Assembly: GCA_001275005.1 (NCBI GenBank)
Contig: JWZX01000936.1
Coordinates: forward strand, 1 to 11,354
DNA: 11,354 nt
Direction: 5' to 3'
Source of the DNA: Chrysochromulina tobinii
Lineage: Eukaryota > Haptophyta > Prymnesiales > Chrysochromulinaceae
The notes under the pieces were generated by a model. It was not told where the DNA came from. It saw nothing but the letters and a program-made list of their open reading frames with translations, and searched no databases. Shown here one piece after another: positions 1 to 8,101 of this stretch (position 1 is the first letter of the stretch; each line of letters opens with the position of its first letter). A program made the position numbers and the translations under genes.

Positions 1-1
1 A

Positions 2-328
2 TGCCGTGGCGGCAAGGGCGGCGGCGGCGGCGAGGGCAGCGGCGGTGGCGGCGGCAAGGGCGGTGGCGGCGGCGGCGGCAAGGGCGGTGGCGGCGGCGGC
101 GGCAAGGGCGGTGGCGGCGGCGGCGTGGGCTTTGGCGGCAAGGGCGGTGGCGGCCGCTTTGCGATGCGCCCAACGAACTGGCCGTTCTCCATACTGAACG
201 CCGGGGCAGGAGCCAAACGGCTGCCGTCAGCCCCCTCCCATGCGAACAACTCGAGTGAGGCCATGAAGACGACGGGTTCTCCTCACTCACGAGTCGTGGA
301 CCATTCGGGCGTCGCGGGTCGCGTGTGA
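2..328 (+). CDS. Glycine/lysine-rich protein, C-terminal fragment
   Basis: The frame beginning at base 2 is open from the left edge to a TGA at 326-328. It reads as blocks of one Lys followed by about seven Gly, then a Phe/Gly stretch (GFGGKGGGGRF), then about 57 residues of mixed sequence rich in Ser, Ala and Arg. The start lies outside the window, so length and full domain content are unknown. Glycine-rich tails of this sort occur in RNA-binding and wall or surface proteins, but no domain is visible here. The other two plus frames across the repeat give poly-Ala or Arg/Trp-rich peptides that look like artefacts of the repeat. I prefer the Gly/Lys frame because it uses GGC/GGT/AAG codons in regular order. 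Product function unknown; even the reality of the tail after residue 55 is uncertain. Confidence 0.4.
   Translation, partial: CRGGKGGGGGEGSGGGGGKGGGGGGGKGGGGGGGKGGGGGGVGFGGKGGGGRFAMRPTNWPFSILNAGAGAKRLPSAPSHANNSSEAMKTTGSPHSRVVDHSGVAGRV
9..160. repeat. 24-bp GC-rich tandem repeat
   Basis: A GGC-rich array with a 24 bp unit (AAGGGCGGT followed by GGC codons) repeats about four to five times, the last copies being altered. The unit is a multiple of three and would encode Lys plus seven Gly in the preferred frame, so expansion or contraction would not break the reading frame. Confidence 0.75.
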
Positions 329-842
329 TACCAGTATGAATTAACACGACAAACGCGACATCCGGTGCTACGGCACTGTGACGCGTGTGAACGTTAACAC
401 GACAGACAACCGGTGCTACGGCACTGTTACTGCCCGCTCAGAATACGCACACCTTACACCACGCGTGTTGAGGAATCTGCCGTGAAGCGAAGGAGTCAAA
501 AGACAAAAGTCAAGCGTCAACCGTCAACGGTCAAGTCAGTCCGAGAGTTATGGCCTGCAGTTACACTGGATTACAAACCTCACCCCTCCACACCAAGCAT
601 TCAAACACCGCCTTTCCCGCTCTTATCCCGCTCGGTGCGACACGACGCAATATGCAATTTGGGTGGGCGGTGCAGGTTTCTTTTATTGTGTGTGGTGATG
701 CGCGTGTCGTGCTCGTGCGCTTTGGATAACGCGTAGCTGGTGTGGACAGTTTGTACGAGGCACGCCTGGGATGTGTTGACCTCAGTTGCAGGTGATCCGT
801 GCGCACCGCACTGTCCACAATGCTCATGAGGCCGGCAGCAGC
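329..842. other. Intergenic region between convergent genes
   Basis: These 514 bases separate the 3' end of the glycine-rich gene from the 3' end of the SKP1/LRR gene on the other strand. I see no convincing gene: the small open frames lack coding-like composition and known motifs. The region is less GC-rich than its flanks. It holds one imperfect direct repeat at 341-430 and a run of short GTCAA-type repeats around 508-540. 3' untranslated regions and poly(A) sites of both neighbours must lie here, but I cannot place them. Confidence 0.6.
341..430. repeat. Imperfect tandem direct repeat (about 50 bp unit)
   Basis: TTAACACGACA occurs at 341 and 394, and the 18-base block CCGGTGCTACGGCACTGT occurs at 362-379 and again at 410-427. 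The two copies differ by a 5-base indel. It lies just downstream of the glycine-rich gene's stop codon, so it is probably in its 3' untranslated region or just past it. Confidence 0.8.
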
Positions 843-2576
843 TCAATCAACTTTTGGTGCAAAGCATAGGATGGCGCTGGGAGGCACTGCAGCAGATTTG
901 AGAATGCTGTCATCGAAGCCGGCGGGCAGCTTGATCAACGTCAACGAAGAGCAGCCACGGAAGGCCCCCTTACCGATGCTCGTGAGGCTGGCGGGCAGCT
1001 CGATCGACGTCAATGAGGAGCAGCCATAGAAGGCGCGCTCACCGAGGCTCGTGAGGCCGGCGGGCAGCTCGATCGACGTCAATGAGGAGCAGCCTTCGAA
1101 GGCCCACTTACCGATGCTCGCGAGGCCAGCGGGCAGCTCGATCGACGTCAACGAGGAGCAGCCATAGAAGGCGTACCTACCGAGGCTCGTGAGGCTGGCA
1201 GGTAGCTCGATCGACGTCAACGAGGAGCAGTTAAAGAAGGCGCCATCACCGATGCTCGTGAGGCCGGCGGGCAGCTCAATCGACGTCAACGAGGAGCAGC
1301 CAGCAAAGGCGCTCCTACCGATGCTTGTGAGGCCGGCGGGCAGCGCGATCGACGTCATCGAGGAGCAGCCGTAGAAGGCGCACACACCGATGCTCATGAG
1401 GCTGGCGGGCAGCGCGATTGACGTCAACGAGGAGCAGTCCTCGAAGGCGCTCTCACCGATGCTCGTGAGGCCGGTGGGCAGCGCGATCGACGTCATCGAC
1501 ATGTCGTCGCGGAACGCGTTCACCGGCACGTGCGCCTCGCCATGGCGCAGCACGCACGCCGCGAGCAGCACCTCCATCGGCACCTTGCCCTCGCCGCGGA
1601 TGCACGCGCGCACCCCTGCCATCGGATACGGTTGCGTACCATCATCATATTCTTCCGATACATCCGAAGACTCCACGCTCCTCAGCGCGGCCACGTCCAC
1701 CTCGAAACCGCCCAGCCCCGTCACCTTTGCCAGGTTGGGCAGCCAGCGCGACGCGTCGACCGCGTCGGCGATGAGGCGACCGGCGGCGCGGCTGCCCGAG
1801 AGGTCGAGCTCGGTCACCTCGAGGAGGTTGCTCGTGAGCGGCAGGCCGACGCGTGCGCACAGCCGCGCGCACAGGACGCGCCGCGCTCGCGCACGCCACG
1901 CGAGGCTCACGCCCTTGAGTGCACACAGTGTCGGCACGTCAGCGTCTGCGAGGGCGTCCTCGAGGGCGTCCTCGTTGACGAGCTGCGTCGAGAGCCAGCA
2001 CACGGGCGCTGGCGGTGCGGGAGCGTCGGCCGCTCGCGGTGCAGTGGCGTCGTGCTGAGCGTCGTCGTGCGTGAAGATCGGCTCTTCCGTCGCCGCCTGC
2101 CGCTCCGCCTCGGTGGGGAAGTCGCTCACGACGCCCAGCAGCCGCCCGAGCTCCGCGCCACTCTTGCCGGCGAGGTGGCCGGTGCACAGGGAACGTGAGA
2201 GGAGTCGGAGAAGCTCGACGTCCACGTCGAGAAAGTGCGCGCCATGCAAAAGCTGCGCGAGGTGCGCGAGCGAGCACCCCTCCAGCGCCCCGCCCTCCTC
2301 CGCGCCGCCCTCGGCGACGCGCGAGAGCGTGCGGAGCGCAGCCGCAGGCACCAGAGTGGCGAACGCCCCCTCGGCGCCGCCCGTGTCGCCCACCCAGTTG
2401 GCGAGCGCCGCCGATCGCGCCGCGGCCAAACGGGACCACGCGACCACCTTGCCCTCGACGCTTCGCACCCTCACATCGCCGTCAACGCCGTCGCCGCCGA
2501 TGACGTCGCCGCCGCCGCTGTCACCGCCGCTGCCGTCTCTTTCCCGACATCGCTTCATGCTAAAAAAGGATATCAT
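843..2576 (-). CDS. SKP1-like / F-box-like / BspA-type LRR protein
   Basis: One unbroken 577-codon frame. Residues 34-168 resemble a SKP1 family protein over both its POZ and C-terminal parts: the stretch HFLDVDVELLRLLSRSL, then GKSGAELGRLLGV, then DFPTEAERQA matches SKP1's NYLDIKGLL, GKTPEEIR and DFTPEEE order and spacing. Residues 203-240 (DVPTLCALKGVSLAWRARA) look like the second half of an F-box. From 361 to 544 there are exactly eight 23-residue LRR_5 repeats of the form LTSIxLPAGLTSIGxxAFxGCSS, then a partial ninth and a 24-residue tail. Such repeats bind partners; SKP1 and F-box parts belong to SCF ubiquitin ligases. The role here is inferred, not shown. Met7 (base 2558) has a better start context (A at -3) than Met1. 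No signal peptide or membrane segment is visible, so it is probably intracellular. Confidence 0.85.
   Translation of the reverse strand: MISFFSMKRCRERDGSGGDSGGGDVIGGDGVDGDVRVRSVEGKVVAWSRLAAARSAALANWVGDTGGAEGAFATLVPAAALRTLSRVAEGGAEEGGALEGCSLAHLAQLLHGAHFLDVDVELLRLLSRSLCTGHLAGKSGAELGRLLGVVSDFPTEAERQAATEEPIFTHDDAQHDATAPRAADAPAPPAPVCWLSTQLVNEDALEDALADADVPTLCALKGVSLAWRARARRVLCARLCARVGLPLTSNLLEVTELDLSGSRAAGRLIADAVDASRWLPNLAKVTGLGGFEVDVAALRSVESSDVSEEYDDGTQPYPMAGVRACIRGEGKVPMEVLLAACVLRHGEAHVPVNAFRDDMSMTSIALPTGLTSIGESAFEDCSSLTSIALPASLMSIGVCAFYGCSSMTSIALPAGLTSIGRSAFAGCSSLTSIELPAGLTSIGDGAFFNCSSLTSIELPASLTSLGRYAFYGCSSLTSIELPAGLASIGKWAFEGCSSLTSIELPAGLTSLGERAFYGCSSLTSIELPASLTSIGKGAFRGCSSLTLIKLPAGFDDSILKSAAVPPSAILCFAPKVD
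945..1496 (-). repeat. Eight 69-bp tandem repeats encoding LRR_5 units
   Basis: This stretch encodes residues 361-544 as eight consecutive 69 bp units. Copies are very similar at DNA level as well as protein level, including at third positions (for example GCTCGTGAGGC and GGGCAGCTCGATCGACGTC recur on the plus strand). This suggests recent amplification or gene conversion. Variable residues cluster at the GxxAFxxCSS positions, which would lie on the exposed face. Confidence 0.9.
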
Positions 2577-2930
2577 AGACGCCTCCGAGGAAATTCCGTT
2601 TTTGTGAACAGGATAGTCAAGCTTAGTTCAAGTCCAGTCAAGGACTCCGAGAGCGCAGAAGTCATGGTTTGAGCTCCATCCATCATGTGCACATAATCAC
2701 AAAGCAACACATCAAGAAACAACCATACACACTGCTCCATCGCGTGCAGTTTCACAGTGCGCTAAGCATTTTTCTACTCCCGTTCACGCGAGTCCCATGC
2801 AATCTTCCTCAGCAGCCTGTACCATTCCCGCTCAATCACCGAATCACACACGTCTCGAAGGCCACACACGTCTCGAAGGACGTGTGTAACCACCAAGTGT
2901 AACCACCAAGTGTAACCACCACGTGCGCGC
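2577..2930. other. Intergenic: promoter side of SKP1/LRR gene, 3' side of ALAD gene
   Basis: These 354 bases have lower GC than the genes. No open frame of interest is visible. The part next to 2577 should hold the promoter and 5' untranslated region of the SKP1/LRR gene; I cannot see a TATA box. The part next to 2930 is the 3' flank of the ALAD gene and carries two small tandem repeats. Confidence 0.55.
2845..2923. repeat. Two adjoining short tandem repeats in the ALAD 3' flank
   Basis: CACACGTCTCGAAGG occurs twice in a row with an 18 bp period (about 2846-2878). It is followed by three copies of the 13-base unit GTGTAACCACCAA (2884-2922, last copy altered at its end). Both lie within 85 bases downstream of the ALAD stop codon, so they are probably transcribed in its 3' untranslated region. 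Confidence 0.8.
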
Positions 2931-4529
<1,599 letters not shown>

Positions 4530-4887
4530 GGCTTCGCGGCGACGATTGTCGGAGGAGATTGAAGTCGACGAGATCGTCGCTCGACGGGGTTGATGAGGTT
4601 ATTAATGAGAAACCTTGGTGACGAACGATGTAAACTTGGACGCTTTGGAACAGGTTCAAGTTCAAGTTCAAGTGGCTTCCGTTAGGTTGTTTATGAAGTA
4701 ACTTGAACTTGAACTTGGAACAGGAACGGCCTTCCCCTCCCCCGGAATCTCCGCGCCCGCTCAGTCGGCATCAATACATGTACCCACACTCGTACTCGAG
4801 TCATCAAACGAGTTGAGGTGCTCCGTCTCCTCCTCGTCAAACCGCCTCCGCTCGTCACACGGCTCAAGGGCTCATACGGTGTCCATC
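4530..4887. other. Intergenic between GH5 3' end and ALAD 5' end
   Basis: These 358 bases lie between two genes on the same (minus) strand. They must hold the end of the GH5 transcript and the promoter and leader of ALAD. The only clear structure is the inverted repeat at 4655-4719. No open frame with coding character is seen. Confidence 0.6.
4655..4719. repeat. Inverted repeat of CAAGTT units
   Basis: The 17-base arm CAAGTTCAAGTTCAAGT at 4657-4673 is matched by its exact reverse complement at 4701-4717, with 27 bases between. Each arm is itself a 6-base tandem repeat (TTCAAG or CTTGAA). It could fold as a hairpin in RNA from either strand. It sits 125-190 bases upstream of the ALAD start codon and 170-230 bases past the GH5 stop, so a role as promoter element, leader hairpin or 3' end signal are all possible. 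Confidence 0.85.
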
Positions 4888-7800
4888 TCAGACCATGTCA
4901 TCGTCGTCGTCGCTGCTCGGCTGCTTCTTCTTCGTTGCCTTGGCGCCTTTGCTCGTGCTGGCGGCGGCAGCACGCTGACCATTACATGCACGCTGATCCC
5001 CCTGACCATTACACGCACGCTGACCCCCCTGGGCTTTGCTGCTGCCGCCGCTGCCGCCGCTGCCGCCGCTGCCGCCGCTGCCGCCGCTGCCGCCCTGATC
5101 GACCTTGCCGCCCTTACTGCTTCCAAGCTTGCCACTAGCGCCCAAGACTGCGCTCACGGCGCCCTTATTGGAGGCGCTCACGGGCATGCTGAGCGCCGTC
5201 TTGGGCATACCAAGCGCCGTCTTGGGCATGCTAAGCGCCGTCTTGGGCGTCGCCTTGAGCGAGCGCCGCTCCGACGGCTTCGTGTCTCTGCTGCTGCAGC
5301 GCGCGTCCTCGTCCTCGTCCTCATCGTCCTCGTCGTCGTCGTCGTCGTCCTGCTGCTCACGCGTGCGTGTGGCGCCTGCCTTGCCCTTCTTCTTCACAAG
5401 ACCCTTCGCAAGGCCCTTCACGGTCAGCGGAGCGCCGTCGCGAGCATCCGCGAGCGCCATCGCGAGCGCCATCGCGTTTAGACGTCCCTTACCCAACTTA
5501 GACCCCGGCCGAGTGGTGTACACGTACGTGCCCGTGCCTGCCAGGACAACGAACGCCAGCAGCACCAGCGTTGGGGCCATCGCCATGCCGCCGCCGCCGC
5601 CCGCGTCGCCCGACAGGTCGGGCGCGCCGTCCTGAGCAGAGTGATCGATGAACGGGGGAGGTGGCGCGAGATCCAGCCGGATCGGTCCAGTTGCATGCGT
5701 CGAGGAGGACCCAAATAAGGCATGCGTCGACGAGGTGCCAAATATGGATCCAGTGTCAGTTTCCATATTTGGGTCGGAGCTTGTGGGTGGCGGCGGGGAG
5801 GGCACTTCACCCTCTTCAACCTGCGGCGAGGGCGGCGGCGGGGAGCGGGAGGGCGGCGGGTGTGGCGCTGAGGGCGACCTCTGCGGCGGAGGCGTGCGCG
5901 GCGGCACAGGCGGCTGCATCGCCATCACGCTCGTGCCCGGGAGATCCGCAAGGGCCGCGAGCTTGGCTCCGTTGGTTCTCGTCCAGTCCTCGAGAAGGAT
6001 GCCGCCGGTGTCCTCGGAGTCGGGGTTGAGGCAAAAGTAGAAGAGACCCATCCCTCGGCGCTTGATCTGGCCGAACGCCCAGTCTTGCCATACCTTGTCC
6101 TTGCCCGTATACTTGCCCCCCATCTCACCTATAAAGATCATCGCATGGATGGCCATCAGCATGCAATGAGGGATGCAATCAGCATGCCAATGCCTTGGCA
6201 CTCATCTCTCACCGATGATGATGGGCTGGCCATCAGCATGCAATGAGGGATGCAATCAGCATGCTAATGCCTTGGCACTCATCTCTCACCGATGACGATG
6301 GGCTGGCCCGTCGCCTGCTGCACAAACGCAAAGTGCTGGTCCCACACCGCCTCCATATTCGAAGGGAAGGAGCCGTCTTGGAAGTAGGGCTGCATGAAGA
6401 CGCCCGGTCCGTACGTGTGCGGCGTGTACACGAGCCGCCGCTGGTTTGAGAGCTGCACCGGCGCCACCCTGTGGGGAGTGGGCGCCGTAGTGAGCACTTG
6501 CATGCAGCGCCGCTGGTTCGAGAGCTGTACTGCCCCCCACCCTGCCTCCCCTGCCGCCCTGCCCCCCTACTCCCCTTGCCCCCCCGCTCTCCGCGAGATT
6601 CTCACCCCACCAAACTCCCTTGGACGCGTCATCAATCATAATCAACGGCAATCACCTGGCCCCTGCGAGGTTCTCACCCCACCAAACTCCCTTGGACGCG
6701 TCATCAAGCCCCGGAGCGCCCGGCTTGTACCTGCGAGGGTGAAACGTACAACCAGACGAAATCTCACGCAATCTCACGCAATCTCACGCAATCCCACGCA
6801 ATCAGATGCAATCAGTAGATGCAATCAGCTTGTACCCGACCCCCTCGACCATGATGAGCCAGCGAGGGCACTGCGTCAACACATGGTTCCCGATGCGCTC
6901 AGCCGCCTTGTTCCAATCCGTCGCCGGGTCCTTTGCCCAGGACGACGCGTGTGGCTCGTTCTGCAGGTCGACGGCGAAGACGTTCCAGCGGGAGCAGAGA
7001 GCACGGGCGATCTTGTCCCAAGACTGCAGCACCTTGGCCTCTGGGATGGCGCTGTCGTACCTGATGAGGGAGGCCATCGGAGGCACTCAAAGCCCCATCA
7101 AAGGCGATCAGCTGCAATCAAACACAATCAATGGCGATCGATCAAAGGCAATCAAAAGCAACCAAAGGAAAACCAATGCCCTATCCAAGGCAATCGGCTG
7201 CAATCATGCGTCCGACGGGATCGCGTTGATCAAGGATCGCGTCGAGGTCCGAGCTAAGGATCGCGCTGTCCGGGGCACTGTCTACGTACCACTTGCCTCC
7301 GCCAGGCCAAGCGGTCGGGTTCAGTCAGTCAGTCAGTTTTCGTCGCGTACCACTTGCCGCCGCCAGGCCAAGCGGTCGGGTTGAGCCGATGGCACGCGAG
7401 CATGACGAGCAGGCCCTTCTGCGCGGCGCGGTCGGCGATCTCGGCAAACATCTCGAGGTACGTCATCCCAAAGAGCTGTGGGGAAAAGCGCACGTCCACC
7501 GTCTCGATCGGCCCGTCGTGCAACGCCGACTCGTGGTTGAACAGCAGCCGCAGGGCGTTGAAGCCATTCTCGGCGAGGAGGTCGATGTACCAGTCGATTG
7601 AATGCTTGTGCAAGCCGGTGGGCGCGCCCGTGCGCCCTTCGCTCCCGTACCAGTTGATGCCCTTGACGTAAAACTTCTTGCCGTTCGCCCACAGCGCTCC
7701 CTCGTGCGCCGAGAAGTCGATCGGCACGCCCGGCGCAGGCGCGGCCGAGTATCCAGCCTGTGTCGATGCGGCGTAGTCGGCCGCGCCAAAGTCGAGCACC

Positions 7801-7913
7801 TGGAGGCCACGGGCACCGGCAGTCGATCGCCAGTGCTCGCCGAGCATCATCTTTGTGCCGTTTCCGGCGGCCAGCGCCGTCGTCAGTGGCGCGACGAGCG
7901 ACCACAACGTCAT
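4888..7913 (-). CDS. GH5 (subfamily 1-like) endoglucanase with transmembrane anchor and charged tail
   Basis: Exons 7913-7351, 7060-6836, 6730-6656, 6468-6290 and 6128-4888 join at GT-AG sites into 760 codons. Residues 1-16 (MTLWSLVAPLTTALAA) are a signal peptide. The GH5 barrel spans about 45-410: GINWYGSEG, NALRLLFN, catalytic acid Glu223 in DLQNEPH, ATDWNKAAER, VWWGENL, PHTYGP (His305, Tyr307), nucleophile Glu349 in IGEMGGKY, then NPDSEDTGGILLEDW. Order and spacing match bacterial GH5_1 endo-1,4-glucanases as I remember them. Then come a Pro-rich linker (419-510), a transmembrane helix (about 530-551), and a tail with KGLVKKKGKAG, a 14-residue Asp/Glu run, three PKTALxM units, six GGS units and an Asp-rich end. 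This predicts a type I membrane protein with its catalytic domain in the lumen or outside. Met at 7913 was chosen because it opens the signal peptide; an upstream Met at 8033 does not. Confidence 0.9.
5041..5094 (-). repeat. 9-bp tandem repeat encoding Gly-Gly-Ser
   Basis: Six perfect copies of GCTGCCGCC on the plus strand encode six GGS units in the cytoplasmic-side tail of the GH5 protein (residues about 694-711). A second in-frame repeat at about 5181-5250 (21 bp unit) encodes PKTALSM/PKTALGM. Both keep frame when copy number changes. Confidence 0.9.
6129..6289 (-). repeat. GH5 intron 4 with exon-spanning 77-bp tandem duplication
   Basis: The 161 bp intron runs from donor ATCG|GTGAGAG to acceptor TTTATAG|GTGAGATG. 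It splits the codon just before catalytic Glu349. Bases 6151-6227 and 6228-6304 are a direct tandem pair of 77 bp with two mismatches. The second copy covers the last 14 or so bases of exon 4 and the real donor, so the first copy supplies a complete decoy donor (ATCG|GTGAGAG) inside the intron. Decamers of the GCTGATTGCA type occur within each copy. Confidence 0.9.
6469..6655 (-). repeat. GH5 intron 3 containing copies of both flanking exon ends
   Basis: The 187 bp intron runs from GGGCCAG|GTGATTG to CCCCACAG|GGTGG. Bases 6593-6635 repeat exon 3 bases 6665-6707 over 43 bp with one mismatch. Bases about 6508-6544 repeat the start of exon 4 plus its acceptor (about 6436-6472) imperfectly. Both copies have an offset of 72 bp. 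The copy of the acceptor keeps CAGGGTGG. Confidence 0.88.
6731..6835 (-). other. GH5 intron 2, short, decamer-filled
   Basis: The 105 bp intron joins VEGVG to YKPGAPG. Its core is tandem GATTGCGTGA-type decamers. The first eight bases of the intron (GTACAAGC) are identical to the first eight bases of the next exon, and both are preceded by G. The acceptor CCCTCGCAG is clear. Confidence 0.88.
7061..7350 (-). repeat. GH5 intron 1 with a copy of the exon 1 end
   Basis: The 290 bp intron joins GGGKW to YDSAIPEAK (AAGTG|GTACGCG ... CATCAG|GTACGAC). Bases 7285-7321 repeat the end of exon 1 and its donor (7346-7382) over 37 bp with one mismatch. The two copies are separated by a (TGAC)n microsatellite. 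The decoy donor in the copy (GTACGTAG) looks nearer to consensus than the real one. The acceptor half is a degenerate 10-bp-period repeat of the TTTGATTGCC type. Confidence 0.9.
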
Positions 7914-8101
7914 GTGAAATAATTGTGAATACTTAGCAGGGCTCCGTCCACAACCCATATTCGGACTCTCCTTGGCGGGCGCCCCAATTGCATGCGGGCG
8001 CTCCAATTGCATGCGCCGGTGTGGAGAACGCACGCTCGGCGAGAGCAGCTGTGAAGGGTTTTTTCACACCGGCGGCGCGCTCTTCACGACCCTCGCGCGC
8101 C
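7914..8101. promoter_or_regulatory. Divergent promoter region of the GH5 and FkbM genes
   Basis: Only 188 bases separate the chosen start codons of the two divergent genes, so their promoters must share this space. It contains a 19-base direct tandem repeat (7977-7995 and 7996-8014, one mismatch, each with CCAATTGCATGC) and a 10-base inverted repeat (CGCCGGTGTG at 8014-8023, complement at 8065-8074). No TATA box is seen. An AT-rich patch lies next to the GH5 start. Promoter activity is inferred from position only. Confidence 0.6.
7977..8014. repeat. 19-bp tandem repeat between divergent genes
   Basis: GGGCGCCCCAATTGCATGC is followed directly by GGGCGCTCCAATTGCATGC. Each copy holds the palindromes CAATTG and GCATGC. 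A repeated, palindrome-bearing block in the space between divergent genes is a candidate binding site for a dimeric regulator; this is inference. Confidence 0.8.

Noticed and set aside
561-846. Small minus-strand frames of 81-88 codons in the first intergenic region
   Set aside because: Overlapping in two frames, Cys/His/Thr-rich without motif, and with lower GC than the real genes.
1390-2607. Long plus-strand frames opposite the SKP1/LRR gene (222, 222 and 178 codons)
   Set aside because: They are complements of a GC-rich coding region, have no motif, are Arg/Ser/Ala-rich, and the opposite strand gives a clear multi-domain protein.
6286-6651. Minus-strand 121-codon frame reading through GH5 intron 3
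   Set aside because: It is out of frame with the GH5 core; splicing at 6655 and 6469 restores the conserved GENLAGARVAPV sequence.
7914-8033. Upstream start for the GH5 gene at 8033
   Set aside because: It would add 40 residues before a clear signal peptide and use most of the space between the divergent genes.
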